Origin: CAYUNE01 sp964446115
GTDB lineage: Bacteria > Desulfobacterota > Desulfobulbia > Desulfobulbales > Desulfobulbaceae
Direction: 5' to 3'
Assembly (NCBI GenBank): GCA_964446115.1
Contig: CAYUNE010000012.1
Coordinates: 23,203 to 87,202 of the forward strand
Length of the DNA: 64,000 bases
Shown piece by piece: positions 27,300 to 37,375 of this stretch. The position numbers and the translations under genes were made by a program. How positions within the stretch are numbered: the stretch's first letter is position 1; each line of letters begins with the position of its first letter. The notes beneath the pieces were generated by a model. That model ran no database searches. It had not been told where the DNA came from and saw nothing but the letters and a program-made list of their open reading frames with translations.

Positions 27300-29081
27300 A
27301 TGAAGATTCTGGTCATCGGCTCCGGGGGCCGTGAACATGCACTTGTTTGGAAACTCAAACAAAGTCCGCGGGTTTCACATATTTATTGCGCTCCGGGAAA
27401 TGCCGGTATCAAGCAGCTCGCCACCCTGGTGGATATCGCTGCCAATGACATCGACGCCCTGGCGGAGTTTGCCCGGCGAGAGGAAATCGACCTGACCGTG
27501 GTGGGGCCGGAGGATCCGCTCACCCGTGGAATCGTTGATCTCTTTGAAAAACGCAACCTGCGGATCTTCGGACCGGACAGCAAAGGCGCCGTCCTTGAGG
27601 CGAGCAAGGTCTTTACCAAGAATTTCCTCAGTACCTACAATATTCCCAGCGGCGCCTACAGGGTTTTCAGGAAAAGGGGCGCTGCAAAGAAGTACATCAA
27701 CAAGATCGGCGCCCCCGTCGTTGTCAAGGCCGACGGCCTGGCTGCGGGCAAGGGTGTGATCGTTGCCCAAAGCAAGCGGGAGGCCAAGGAGGCCGTGGAC
27801 CTCATCATGCGCGATCGGGCCTTCGGCAATGCCGGAAACGAAATCGTCATCGAGGAGTTCCTGCAGGGCGAGGAGGCCTCGTTTATCGCCTTCACCGACG
27901 GCAAGACCGTTCTTCCCCTCCCCTCTTCCCAGGATCACAAGGCCGTCTATGAGGGTGACCGGGGACCCAACACCGGCGGTATGGGTGCCTATTCCCCTGC
28001 ACCTGTTCTCACCCCCGAGCTGCACCGGCGGGTCGTCGACGAGATCATGCTGCCCACCATCCGCGGTATGGCCGCCGAGGGACGCCCCTACAAGGGTATG
28101 CTCTATGCGGGGCTGATGATCAACGGTGACGATATCAAGGTCCTGGAGTTCAACTGCCGCTTCGGCGATCCCGAATGTCAGCCGCTGCTCATGCGGATGA
28201 AAACCGACCTGGTTGAGGTGCTGGAGGCGGTGATCGACGAACGGCTGGCGGAGATCAGCCTGGAGATCGATCCCCGGCCCTCGGTTTGCGTGGTCATGGC
28301 TTCGGAGGGCTACCCCGGATCCTACGAGACCGGACATATCGTTTCCGGCCTTGGCAAGGTGCGCAAAATACGGGATGTGGTCGTCTTCCATGCCGGCACC
28401 ACCATCAGGAACGGCCGCACCGTCACCGCCGGCGGCAGGGTTCTGGGAATCACCGCCATTGGCAGGGATATTAAAACCGCCATTTCCCAGGCCTACAAGG
28501 CCGTGGATGTGATCAGCTGGAAGGGCTGCTACGTGCGCCGCGACATCGGCCACCGAGCCCTGGCACGGGAAAACCGGGCATCCTCCGGTCCCCTGGTGGG
28601 CATTGTCATGGGCAGTGATTCGGACTTGCCGGCCATGCGGGCCGCCGCCGAATTCCTCAGGGAAATGGAGATCGAATACGATATCACCATTGCCTCGGCC
28701 CACCGTACTCCCAGAGAGGCGGCCCGTTACGCCGAAACCGCGGCCGACCGCGGTCTGCGGGTCATCATTGCCGGAGCCGGCATGGCCGCGCATCTGGCCG
28801 GGGTGCTGGCGGCCCATACCGATATTCCGGTGATCGGCGTGCCCATGGACGGCTCCGCTCTCAATGGAATGGATGCCCTGCTGGCAACCGTGCAGATGCC
28901 CCCGGGTATCCCGGTGGCCACCATGGGTATCGGCAAGTCCGGCGCCAGAAACGGTGCCATCCTGGCCACGCGGATTCTGGCCCTGAGCTCTGCCGATCTC
29001 CGCCGCCGCCTGGAGGAATTCCGCCACCGGATGGCCCGGGAGGTGGAAGAAAAGAACGCACAACTCAAAAAGCTCACCTAG
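27300..29081 (+). CDS. purD: PurD-PurE fusion: GAR synthetase plus N5-CAIR mutase
   Basis: 593 residues. Residues about 1-420 are phosphoribosylamine-glycine ligase (N-terminal KILVIGSGGREHAL, ATP-grasp signature PVVVKADGLAAGKGV, and FNCRFGDPECQ). After a short linker, residues about 431-593 are a complete class I PurE (GIVMGSDSDLP, ASAHRTP, GAGMAAHLAG, and NGMDALLATVQMP). The two domains therefore catalyse steps two and six of purine synthesis. The joined frame runs without a stop or overlap. The start has GGGAGGG upstream. Confidence 0.93.
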   Translation: MKILVIGSGGREHALVWKLKQSPRVSHIYCAPGNAGIKQLATLVDIAANDIDALAEFARREEIDLTVVGPEDPLTRGIVDLFEKRNLRIFGPDSKGAVLEASKVFTKNFLSTYNIPSGAYRVFRKRGAAKKYINKIGAPVVVKADGLAAGKGVIVAQSKREAKEAVDLIMRDRAFGNAGNEIVIEEFLQGEEASFIAFTDGKTVLPLPSSQDHKAVYEGDRGPNTGGMGAYSPAPVLTPELHRRVVDEIMLPTIRGMAAEGRPYKGMLYAGLMINGDDIKVLEFNCRFGDPECQPLLMRMKTDLVEVLEAVIDERLAEISLEIDPRPSVCVVMASEGYPGSYETGHIVSGLGKVRKIRDVVVFHAGTTIRNGRTVTAGGRVLGITAIGRDIKTAISQAYKAVDVISWKGCYVRRDIGHRALARENRASSGPLVGIVMGSDSDLPAMRAAAEFLREMEIEYDITIASAHRTPREAARYAETAADRGLRVIIAGAGMAAHLAGVLAAHTDIPVIGVPMDGSALNGMDALLATVQMPPGIPVATMGIGKSGARNGAILATRILALSSADLRRRLEEFRHRMAREVEEKNAQLKKLT

Positions 29082-29139
29082 TGTCCCCCGGGGCCTGGGA
29101 ATTTTCCAGTGGGATCCATCCTCCCCCCGATCCCCGCCG

Positions 29140-29787
29140 ATGACGATCCGCTCTCCATCCGGCAACAATCTGCAACGGGCCGCCGAACTTCTCAGGCAAG
29201 GCGGCCTGGTTGCCTATCCCACCGAGACCTATTACGGTATTGCCGCCGATCCCTTCAACGAAGGCGCCCTGCGGCGGCTGCATCGGCTCAAAAAACGCCC
29301 CCGGGAAAAACCCATCTCCGTACTCATCGGCGATATGGATACGCTTTCCCTCCTGGTGGAGGAAATCCCTGCGCCGTTTCACGTTCTGATGGAAAAATTC
29401 TGGCCCGGCCCCCTTACCCTTGTTTTCCCGGCCCGGAGTACGATATCATGTCTTGTAACGGCCGGAACCGGTACCATCGGCATCCGCCTCTCACCCCATC
29501 CGGTTGCCCTTGACCTTATCAAGGCCTTTGACGGCAAACCGGTGACCGCCACCAGCGCCAACATCTCCGGATGCCGACCGGCCCGCACCGCCGCTCAGGC
29601 GGCATCCCAGTTCGGCAAGGGTGTGGATATGATTCTCGACGGCGGCACCACGGTCGGTGAATCGGCCTCAACCCTGGTGGGAATACGCCGGGGCCGGTTC
29701 CATCTCATCCGCGAAGGCGCTCTGCCCTTTGGTGAAATAATTGCGGTCGCCGGGGAGACGACACAGATAAAAAGGAGAGTACTTTGA
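29140..29787 (+). CDS. L-threonylcarbamoyladenylate synthase (Sua5/YciO/YrdC)
   Basis: 215 residues. The family makes threonylcarbamoyl-AMP for the t6A37 modification of tRNAs reading ANN codons. Signature stretches are GGLVAYPTETYYGIAAD, KRPREKPISVLI, WPGPLTLVF and PVTATSANISG. It is about the length of TsaC/YrdC, and it has no clear ribosome site. It overlaps the following Hpt gene by a few bases. Confidence 0.9.
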   Translation: MTIRSPSGNNLQRAAELLRQGGLVAYPTETYYGIAADPFNEGALRRLHRLKKRPREKPISVLIGDMDTLSLLVEEIPAPFHVLMEKFWPGPLTLVFPARSTISCLVTAGTGTIGIRLSPHPVALDLIKAFDGKPVTATSANISGCRPARTAAQAASQFGKGVDMILDGGTTVGESASTLVGIRRGRFHLIREGALPFGEIIAVAGETTQIKRRVL

Positions 29788-30107
29788 ATACATTACAGTG
29801 GGATAAAGAGTTCGCCCTGGAGCAGACGGCAGGAGACGGGGAACTGTTGGATGAACTGGTCGCGCTTTTCCAGGAATCCTTTGCAACCGACCTGGAGAGG
29901 CTGAAAAGGGCTACCGCCGACAACGATCCCGCCGCCATGGCCGCGGCAGCCCACAGCATCAAGGGCTCGGCTGCCAGCCTCGGCATCGAGGGAATACGCA
30001 GCCTGGCCCTGGCGGTTGAAAAAGCGGGTCTTGAAGGATCCGTCAAGGGGGCGCAGGAAAAAATCCGCGGTCTTGAAGAACTGCTGCCGGCGGTTCACCA
30101 TCTCTAA
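29784..30107 (+). CDS. Hpt histidine-phosphotransfer domain protein
   Basis: 107 residues, TTG start with AAAGGAG seven bases before. It is a single Hpt four-helix bundle with the phosphoacceptor His in AAAAHSIKGSAASLGIE. It would relay phosphate between a hybrid kinase and a response regulator. The partner is not obvious: CheA has its own Hpt, and no other hybrid kinase is seen in the window. Its start overlaps the yrdC-type gene stop. Confidence 0.88.
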   Translation: MNTLQWDKEFALEQTAGDGELLDELVALFQESFATDLERLKRATADNDPAAMAAAAHSIKGSAASLGIEGIRSLALAVEKAGLEGSVKGAQEKIRGLEELLPAVHHL

Positions 30108-30141
30108 AAAAAAAACAAAAAAGGGGCACGCCCCGTGCCCC
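30107..30141 (-). terminator. Rho-independent terminator for the hemerythrin gene
   Basis: A 7-bp stem GGGGCAC (30123-30129) with GTGCCCC (30135-30141) and a 5-base loop. On the minus strand it is followed by a long T tract broken once by G. It lies between convergent genes. Confidence 0.75.
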
Positions 30142-30245
30142 GAAGATACCCGCCGGCCGGTGCCCATGGCCGCTTACGACCAAGGGATAGATTACTACCG
30201 CCGGATTGCAAACCTGTGACCGGTTACGAAATGATTTCCCGGCTC

Positions 30246-31202
30246 CTAATCGAGTAGACGTTTCTCCCCTTCGAGCTTCTGGATCCAGCCGATTTCCTGG
30301 GTGACCTCAAGCACGCCCATGTACTCATCGGCCTCGTTGTAGACCGGAAAGTAGCGGATCAGAACCTTGTCGTTGCGGAAATCGATCCAGAACTCGGCCT
30401 TGTCCATCGTCCTGTTCTTGAAACCCTCGACGATCCGCTCCACCATGTGGACGGATTTTTCCGGATGACACTTCTCCACCCGGCGACCGATCACCGAGCG
30501 GGTGCGGGGAAAGATCTTCTCCTTGTCGAGCCGGTTGAAATAGGCCACCGTGTCCTCGGCATCCACAAAGGTCACCTCCACGGGCAGGGTTTCCATGATG
30601 GCGTCGAGCTGTTCCATGGAGAGATTGTTGATCAGCCGTTTCCGCCGGCCGCCCTCTTCCACCTCCTTGAGCATGGCATCGAATTTGGCGGCGGCATCGG
30701 CGCCGTAAAACTGCAGATCGCTCTCGGCAAACTGAGTCAGCAGGGTGGCGAAATCCTCCTGGGTCAGCATCTGACGGGCCATGTTATAGAGGATGTCGTT
30801 TTCCTTCCAGATATGCTCGGCGCGAATTTGTAAATATTCCAGCCCTTTGGCCACATAGGCCTCGCGGGCATCATGATCAGCTGCCGCCAGACCGGGCAAC
30901 TCGGCCTGCATCTTGACCAGCAGCTCCCGTTCCATCTCATGCTCCATGAGCATGACACCGATGGGTCCACCTTCCTTGGGCACACCCCGTTCATGCATCA
31001 GCGGAAAGAGATATTTTTCCTCCTTGATGTTGTGAATCTTGTCGCCGAACTCGTAGAGGAAGTCGATGGCCCGTCCGGTCTGCACCGGATCATGCCTGCC
31101 CTCCACCACCTTTCCCAGGTTGTTCTTCAACACCTCCATGGCCCGTTCGATCATCTCATGCTCGGCCACCAGCCAGTCATCCCAGCGCGTATGTTCCACC
31201 AT
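30246..31202 (-). CDS. Hemerythrin-PAS protein (DUF438-like)
   Basis: 318 residues from the ATG at 31202, which has GGAGG at good spacing; the ATG at 31217 has none. Residues about 1-155 form a hemerythrin HHE four-helix domain with repeated H-x-x-E and E-H-E positions (VAEHEMIE, HNIKEEKYLFP, MEHEME, HIWKEND). The C-terminal 120 residues are a PAS domain (FVDAEDTVAYFNR, RRVEKCHPEKSVHMVE). The pairing suggests sensing of oxygen, nitric oxide or redox state by a diiron site. It follows nuoN by about 300 bp. Confidence 0.85.
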   Translation of the reverse strand: MVEHTRWDDWLVAEHEMIERAMEVLKNNLGKVVEGRHDPVQTGRAIDFLYEFGDKIHNIKEEKYLFPLMHERGVPKEGGPIGVMLMEHEMERELLVKMQAELPGLAAADHDAREAYVAKGLEYLQIRAEHIWKENDILYNMARQMLTQEDFATLLTQFAESDLQFYGADAAAKFDAMLKEVEEGGRRKRLINNLSMEQLDAIMETLPVEVTFVDAEDTVAYFNRLDKEKIFPRTRSVIGRRVEKCHPEKSVHMVERIVEGFKNRTMDKAEFWIDFRNDKVLIRYFPVYNEADEYMGVLEVTQEIGWIQKLEGEKRLLD

Positions 31203-31499
31203 GTCAGAATCCTCCATCTATACAAAGTAGGGGGCAGGAGAAGACCGTATGCCGCCCCCTGCCTTGTGTGCGTTTCTCCGGAGCGGGACAACGGCGGCTG
31301 CCGGCCGCGGCAGGTGTATCCCGCCGCAGCACCGCGCCGCGGACAAAGACAAGGCCCGTCCCGCAGCCGCGCATCCCGTTGGATCACTGGCTAAACTATG
31401 TACAAAGTGAGGGAAAATCAATGGTGAAATGTAACGGATCCCGATTAATGCCGTTTTTGACAGGGGTCACTGCCCGCAGGCCAGGAGACCACGCTTGCG

Positions 31500-32942
31500 T
31501 CAAAAGGCGAAAACAGCACGGGAGGCAAGCCCGACCACTGGTCCGGGCAGGATTCCCAGGCCGATGACGCCGATGAGCGCCAGGGTGATGGCGACGCTCA
31601 CGCCGGGCGTCATTTTGAAACAGATCTCTTCCGCCGGCTCTTCCATGTACATGTATCGAACCACCCGCAGGTAGAAGAAGGCCGATACGGCACTGAAGAT
31701 CACCGCACAGATCACCAGCCAGGTGTAACCGGCATCAAGACCGGCCCTGAGCAGATAAAACTTGCCGATAAAGCCGGCGGTGGGCGGAATACCGGTGAGC
31801 GAAAACATGAAAATCAGCATCAGGGCGGCAAGGAGGGGGTTGCTACCGGCCAGCCCCCGATACTCTTCAAGGCTCTCCCGCCGCTTGCCGTCCTTCACCA
31901 GCAGGAGAAGAACGGCAAAGGCTCCCATGTTCATGAAGCCGTAGATGAGCAGATAGTTCATGGTGGCGGAAATACCCTCCGGTGTGCCCGCCAGGATGCC
32001 GATCAGAGCGTATCCGGCATGGGCAACCGAGGAATAGGCAAGCATCCGTTTCATGCTGGTCTGGGACAGGGCCGTGATATTTCCCACGGCCATGGTGAGC
32101 AGGGCAAGCACCGCCAGCATGGTCCCCCAGCTACCTTGGAGCTCCGGAAAACCGACCATGAGGACCCGTCCGAATACCGCAAAGCCGGCCGCCTTTGCCC
32201 CCACGGACATGAAAGCCGTCACCGAGGTGGGAGCGCCCTCGTAGACATCCGGGGTCCAGAAGTGAAAGGGTGCAACCGCTGTTTTGAAACAGATGGCCGC
32301 AAGCAGCAATCCCAGGCCGGAGAGCAGGGCGGGATTGGCGAGCAGGCCGGCCTGCTTCGCGTACAGGGCGATTCCATGGAGATTGGTGGTTCCGGTCATG
32401 CCGTAGAGCAGTGACATGCCGTAGAGCATAATCGCTGAAAAAAAGGCTCCCATGAGAAAATATTTCAAAGATGCCTCGCTGGAACGCGGGTCCCCTTTCA
32501 TCAATCCCACCAGACAGTAGATGGAGAGGGCCATGAGTTCAAGACCGAGATAGAGCACCATCAGGTCGCCGGCCGAGGCCATGAACATCATTCCCATAGT
32601 GGAAAAGAGAAGCAGGGAGTAGTACTCGCCGTGTCGCAGATTTTCCGCCTGCAGGTACCGCTCGGACATCAGTGTGGTGAGCAGCAGGCCGATGAGACAG
32701 ATCTGTTTGAAAAACAGGCTGCAGGTATCAACGATATACATCCCTCCAAATGTCGTTGCCGGGCCCTGACCGGCCACCGCAAGCATGGCGCCGAGGGTGC
32801 CCACCACGGTCATCCAGGGGAGCAGTTCCCGCTTTTGGGGGGCAAAGAGGTCGAGAAAGACGACCACTATGGTGATACACGCAAGGAGCAGTTCCGGCAG
32901 GACCGGACCGAGGTAGGACCAGGAAAATGTGGGGAGAGTCAT
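31500..32942 (-). CDS. nuoN: NADH-quinone oxidoreductase subunit N
   Basis: 480 residues from the ATG at 32942 (GAGG eight bases before). It is an antiporter-like membrane subunit with about 14 helices. Typical stretches are YLGLELMALSIYCLVGLM, the broken-helix region around FHFWTPDVYEGAP and the AYSSVAHAGYALIG motif with its channel Lys/Glu neighbours. Last gene of the nuo operon. Confidence 0.96.
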   Translation of the reverse strand: MTLPTFSWSYLGPVLPELLLACITIVVVFLDLFAPQKRELLPWMTVVGTLGAMLAVAGQGPATTFGGMYIVDTCSLFFKQICLIGLLLTTLMSERYLQAENLRHGEYYSLLLFSTMGMMFMASAGDLMVLYLGLELMALSIYCLVGLMKGDPRSSEASLKYFLMGAFFSAIMLYGMSLLYGMTGTTNLHGIALYAKQAGLLANPALLSGLGLLLAAICFKTAVAPFHFWTPDVYEGAPTSVTAFMSVGAKAAGFAVFGRVLMVGFPELQGSWGTMLAVLALLTMAVGNITALSQTSMKRMLAYSSVAHAGYALIGILAGTPEGISATMNYLLIYGFMNMGAFAVLLLLVKDGKRRESLEEYRGLAGSNPLLAALMLIFMFSLTGIPPTAGFIGKFYLLRAGLDAGYTWLVICAVIFSAVSAFFYLRVVRYMYMEEPAEEICFKMTPGVSVAITLALIGVIGLGILPGPVVGLASRAVFAF

Positions 32943-32988
32943 GTTCATTGCCTCGTTAGGACAGTTTTTTGTAACCGGAGCCGGCTCT

Positions 32989-34506
32989 TTAGTGTTGAAG
33001 CTTAAGGGCAACCCGCTTCATGTCCCCGGCCATACCCGCCGGATCACCGGTTACCTGCTCCAGCAGATGGGCCACCGAAGGATGCATGAAATCCAGCATG
33101 GCGTTGGGATAGAGTCCTATCCAGAAGATCAGTATCACCATGGGAACCAGAAGAAGCACCTCGCGCAGGGTGAGTTTTTTCAATCCTCTCACCTTCGGAT
33201 TGACGGGATTGAAAAAGATCCGCTGGTAGAGCCACAACATATACCAGGCACCGAGAATCAATCCGCTGGCGGCAAAAAGCGCCACCCACGGCCGGGTGAT
33301 AAAACCGCCGAGCAGAATGAGAAACTCACCGATAAAACCGTTGGTGCCGGGCAACCCGATGGATGCCATGGTAAAAAGCAGGAAAAAAGCGGCAAAGACC
33401 GGCATGGTTGTGGCCATGCCGCCGTAATCGGCAATTTTGCGGGTATGGGTACGCTCATAGATGATGCCCACCGAGAGAAAGAGAGCACCGGTGACCACGC
33501 CGTGGTTGATCATCTGGATAATGCCGCCCTCCACACTCTGGGTGTTGAGGGCGAAGATCCCCAGGGTAACAAAGCCCATATGACTGACCGAGCTGTAGGC
33601 GATGAGCCGTTTGAGATCGGTCTGCGCCAGGCAGATTACGGCGCCGTAGATGATTCCCACAAGCGAGAGCAGCAGCATGGGAATCATCATGGCACTGGTG
33701 GCATCCGGCAGGATGGGCATGGAAAAACGCAAGAATCCATAGGCTCCCATCTTGATCAGGATACCGGCCAGCACCACGGAACCGGCGGCCGGTGCCTCGG
33801 TATGGGCGTCGGGCAGCCAGGTATGCACCGGCCACATGGGTACCTTAACGGCAAAGGCGGCGAAAAAGGCCCAGAAGAGAAGTAACTGCAGGCCGGGATC
33901 GATGGGGCGGCCGGCCATGGCCAAAATGTCGAAGGTATGCCCCGCCTTGACGTAAAGGGTAATGATACCCACCAGCATGAGCAGGCTTCCCACCAGGGTG
34001 AAGAGAAAAAACTTCACAGCCGCATAGATCCTCCTGGGACCTCCCCAGACGCCGATGAGCAGAAACATGGGAATCAGCATGGCCTCCCAGAGGATGTAGA
34101 AGAGAAAAAAATCCAGGGCACAGAATACCCCGATCATTGCCCCCTCCAGCAGCAGCAGGGAGATGAAGAACTCCTTGACCTTGGTGGTGATACCGGTCCA
34201 GGAAACCAGTATACAGAGAATGGTGATAAGAGCGGACAGCAGGATAAACAGGACGCTGATGCCGTCGACCCCCAGATAGTATTCCACATGAAAGGCCGGT
34301 ATCCAGCTGTGACGTTCCACAAACTGCATCTGCCAGGTAGTCCGGTCAAAGGTGAACCAGAGCGGCAGGCTGATCACCAGCTCGATCACGCTGACGAGAA
34401 AGGCCATGAGTTTGATGGTTTCCTCCTTGCGGCGATCAACAAAGAGTAACGACAAACCGCCGATGATCGGAAAAAAGAGCAACGTCGATAAGATGGGTGC
34501 GGACAT
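32989..34506 (-). CDS. nuoM: NADH-quinone oxidoreductase subunit M
   Basis: 505 residues. A second antiporter-like pump subunit with FLFYILWEAMLIPMFLLIGVWG (catalytic Glu of TM5), VHTWLPDAHTEAP and AYSSVSHMGFVTLG. GGGAGG precedes the ATG. It overlaps neither neighbour but lies 46 bp before nuoN. Confidence 0.97.
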   Translation of the reverse strand: MSAPILSTLLFFPIIGGLSLLFVDRRKEETIKLMAFLVSVIELVISLPLWFTFDRTTWQMQFVERHSWIPAFHVEYYLGVDGISVLFILLSALITILCILVSWTGITTKVKEFFISLLLLEGAMIGVFCALDFFLFYILWEAMLIPMFLLIGVWGGPRRIYAAVKFFLFTLVGSLLMLVGIITLYVKAGHTFDILAMAGRPIDPGLQLLLFWAFFAAFAVKVPMWPVHTWLPDAHTEAPAAGSVVLAGILIKMGAYGFLRFSMPILPDATSAMMIPMLLLSLVGIIYGAVICLAQTDLKRLIAYSSVSHMGFVTLGIFALNTQSVEGGIIQMINHGVVTGALFLSVGIIYERTHTRKIADYGGMATTMPVFAAFFLLFTMASIGLPGTNGFIGEFLILLGGFITRPWVALFAASGLILGAWYMLWLYQRIFFNPVNPKVRGLKKLTLREVLLLVPMVILIFWIGLYPNAMLDFMHPSVAHLLEQVTGDPAGMAGDMKRVALKLQH

Positions 34507-34602
34507 GGATATTTACCTCCCGGTTTGCCGTATCACCTGACGGCTCTACCTTCGCCGCCCGGAGAAAAGCGGGCCATGAATGGACTTTCGGTTATGTACT
34601 CA

Positions 34603-36525
34603 CTAGAAGCCGAAACAGGTATACCCCAGCACAAAGAGCACCCCGCCGGCCATATAGACCAGGTAATGGGAAACCCGGCCATCCTGCACCTTCCGCAGTA
34701 CGCCGCTGAAGCGCCCGATAGCGGCGGGAACGCCGTTGACGATTTTTTCGATGATGCCGAGATCGACAATACCCAGCAGCACCCGGCGGCTGAAAACCAG
34801 GGTCGGCTCCACCAGGCCCCGGATATAGATCTCGTCGATGAAATATTTGTTAAGCGATAACCGGTAGGCGCGGGGTACACGCCCGGCAACGCGGGCCGCC
34901 AGAGTCGGCCTGAAGATATAGATGTACCAGGCAAGGGCGATCCCAACAGCCCCTGCCAGAATGGAAATCAGCATGAGCAGCAGTTCCGTTGACCCTGAAA
35001 GATGGCCCGGGGGATGTCCCACCACCGGTTCCAGAAAGGCCTCCCAGCGATTATGACCGCCGAGAACATGGGGAATACCGAACCATCCCGCTGCTACGGC
35101 GCCCACCGCCAGGATGAGCAGCGGCACGGTGACCACGGCGGGTGATTCCCTCACATGCCGGCGCTGCTCATCGGTGCCGCGGAATTCTCCGTGGAAGACC
35201 AGAAAGAGCAACCGGAAGGAGTAGAAGGCGGTGATTCCCGCCACCAGGGTGCCGATAAACCAGGCAAATTTACCGGCCCCCACGGGCGAGACAAAGGCCA
35301 TGGCCAGAATCTCGTCCTTGCTGAAAAAACCGGCCAGTCCCGGCACTCCGGAAATGCTCAGGGTAGCCAGCAGAAAGGTGATGTAGGTGATGGGCATATA
35401 CTCTTTCAACCCGCCCATGGAACGGTAGTCCTGCTCATGGTGCATGCCGAGGATGACAGATCCGCAGCCCAGGAAAAGCAAGGCCTTGAAATAGGCGTGG
35501 GTGAAGAGATGGAAAATCCCGGCCCCGTAGGCCCCCACACCGCAACCGATAAACATATAGGCAAGCTGGCTCACCGTGGAATAGGCGACCACCCGCTTGA
35601 TATCGGTCTGGGTGAGGGCGATGGTGGCGGCAAAGAGACAGGTCACGGCACCGACAACCGTCACCACGTTGAGGGCGGTCATGGAAAGTGAAAAGATGGG
35701 GTTGCAGCGCGCCACCAGAAAGACACCGGCGGTCACCATGGTGGCGGCATGGATGAGGGCGGAAACCGGGGTGGGGCCTTCCATGGCATCGGGCAGCCAG
35801 ACATGCAGCGGCAACTGCGCCGATTTGCCGACCGCCCCGCAGAAGAGCAGCAGGGCCATGGTTGTCGGCAGGTCGAAACTCATGCCGAAGATGGAGAAAC
35901 TATGCCCGGCCATGGCGGAGGCGTGGGCAAAGACCGTCTCATAGTGGAGGGAACCGAAGGTGACGAAGACCAGAAACACGCCCAGGGCAAAACCGAAATC
36001 GCCGAAGCGGTTGACGATGAAGGCCTTTTTTCCGGCATCGGCCGCCGACACCTTCTCGTAATAGAAACCGATGAGCAGGTAGGAGGAGAGCCCCACCGCC
36101 TCCCAGCCGAAAAAGAGCTGCAGGAAGTTGTTGCCCAACACCAGCATGAGCATGGAGAAGGTGAAAAGACTCAGATAGGAAAAAAATCGGTAATAGCCGT
36201 CTTCACCTTTCATGTAGCCGATGGAGTAGATATGAACCAGGGAGCTGACACCGGTGACGACGATGAGCATGACTGCGGTGAGTTCATCAAGCAGAAAGCC
36301 CACCGAGGCCCGGAAATTGCCCGAATTGATCCAGGTGTAAAGATCGTGATTCAGGGTCCGCCCGTGTCTGACGTCGTTGAAGGCAATGAGCGCGCAGAAA
36401 AAAGAAAGCAGCACGGTGACAATGGGTACCCAGTGACAGCGCACGCCAAGGCGCTTGCCCAGGAGAAAGGTGAAGACAAAGGAGGCAAGCGGCAAAAACG
36501 GAATGAGGAGCAGATAGGCCGGCAT
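34603..36525 (-). CDS. nuoL: NADH-quinone oxidoreductase subunit L
   Basis: 640 residues. The largest antiporter-like subunit, with the family's C-terminal lateral helix region. Typical stretches are FFGWEAVGLSSYLLIGFYY, PLHVWLPDAMEGPTPVSALIHAATMV and AYSTVSQLAYMFIGCG. It follows nuoK after 3 bp and is separated from nuoM by about 95 bp. Confidence 0.97.
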   Translation of the reverse strand: MPAYLLLIPFLPLASFVFTFLLGKRLGVRCHWVPIVTVLLSFFCALIAFNDVRHGRTLNHDLYTWINSGNFRASVGFLLDELTAVMLIVVTGVSSLVHIYSIGYMKGEDGYYRFFSYLSLFTFSMLMLVLGNNFLQLFFGWEAVGLSSYLLIGFYYEKVSAADAGKKAFIVNRFGDFGFALGVFLVFVTFGSLHYETVFAHASAMAGHSFSIFGMSFDLPTTMALLLFCGAVGKSAQLPLHVWLPDAMEGPTPVSALIHAATMVTAGVFLVARCNPIFSLSMTALNVVTVVGAVTCLFAATIALTQTDIKRVVAYSTVSQLAYMFIGCGVGAYGAGIFHLFTHAYFKALLFLGCGSVILGMHHEQDYRSMGGLKEYMPITYITFLLATLSISGVPGLAGFFSKDEILAMAFVSPVGAGKFAWFIGTLVAGITAFYSFRLLFLVFHGEFRGTDEQRRHVRESPAVVTVPLLILAVGAVAAGWFGIPHVLGGHNRWEAFLEPVVGHPPGHLSGSTELLLMLISILAGAVGIALAWYIYIFRPTLAARVAGRVPRAYRLSLNKYFIDEIYIRGLVEPTLVFSRRVLLGIVDLGIIEKIVNGVPAAIGRFSGVLRKVQDGRVSHYLVYMAGGVLFVLGYTCFGF

Positions 36526-36528
36526 TTT

Positions 36529-36831
36529 TTACCCCTGTAACTGATTGATTTCATCAACATGGATCGTATGACGATTCCGATAGACGGAAATAACGATCCC
36601 CAGGCCGATGGCCGCCTCGGCAGCGGCTACGGCGATAATGAAAAATGTAAACATCTGGCCGTGCAGGCTCTCCATATAATGGCTCATGGCCACCAGGTTG
36701 AGATTGACGCCGTTGAGCATCAATTCGATGGAGAGAAACATGAGAATGACGTTGCGACGGATCAGAAAACCGTAGGCGCCGATGGTGAAGAGTATGGCGG
36801 CAAGGCTCATGTACCACGACAAGGGAATCAT
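36529..36831 (-). CDS. nuoK: NADH-quinone oxidoreductase subunit K
   Basis: 100 residues, three membrane helices. The buried Glu in FLSIELMLNGVNLN and that in AAAEAAIGLGI match the conserved proton-path residues. Overlaps nuoJ by 4 bp; GGAGGAGG before the start. Confidence 0.97.
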   Translation of the reverse strand: MIPLSWYMSLAAILFTIGAYGFLIRRNVILMFLSIELMLNGVNLNLVAMSHYMESLHGQMFTFFIIAVAAAEAAIGLGIVISVYRNRHTIHVDEINQLQG

Positions 36832-37373
36832 TTTTCCTCCTCCGGTCGCTTTCCTTCCCCGGACACGGCACTATCCCGACGGGCGAGAACCATCCCGCCG
36901 ATCACCGCGATGAGGAGAATAAGGGCGACGATTTCAAAGGGCAGAATATAGCTGGAGTAGATCTCCTGGCCCAGGGCCCTGGTATGGGTCACCCGGCTCA
37001 CGGCGGCAATGGACCAGCTACCGTGGGGTCCGGAGACAAAGGATCGCAGAATGGAGAGCAGGCAGACGAGAAGTCCCACGGCAAAAGCCCCGGCCGCGAA
37101 TCTGGAATCCACATATCGGGGAAGCAGCAGCTCCTTTCTGATATCCACCAAAAAGAGCACGAAGAGATAGAGCACCAGAATGGCCCCGGCATAGACGATC
37201 ACCTGCACCGCGGCCAGAAACTCGGCGTTGAGCAGCAGGTAAAGGCCGGCCATGTGGAAGAAGAGTACCAGCACTCCCAGCACGCAGTGCACCGGGTTGC
37301 GAAGATGCACCGCTGCCAGGCCGCAGAAGGTGATGACGAATCCACAGTAGAGAAAAAAGAATTTGGCAAACAT
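36828..37373 (-). CDS. nuoJ: NADH-quinone oxidoreductase subunit J
   Basis: 181 residues from MFAKFFFLYC at 37373, where GGAGG stands seven bases upstream. Five membrane helices, with NPVHCVLGVLVLFF and YAGAILVLYLFVLFLV typical of NuoJ. Just 2 bp after nuoI. Confidence 0.95.
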   Translation of the reverse strand: MFAKFFFLYCGFVITFCGLAAVHLRNPVHCVLGVLVLFFHMAGLYLLLNAEFLAAVQVIVYAGAILVLYLFVLFLVDIRKELLLPRYVDSRFAAGAFAVGLLVCLLSILRSFVSGPHGSWSIAAVSRVTHTRALGQEIYSSYILPFEIVALILLIAVIGGMVLARRDSAVSGEGKRPEEEK

Positions 37374-37375
37374 GG

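Noticed and set aside
32929..33885. 318-codon plus-strand frame opposite nuoM
   Set aside because: Shadow of nuoM: composition is rich in His, Gly and Gln with no fold, and the minus-strand gene is certain.
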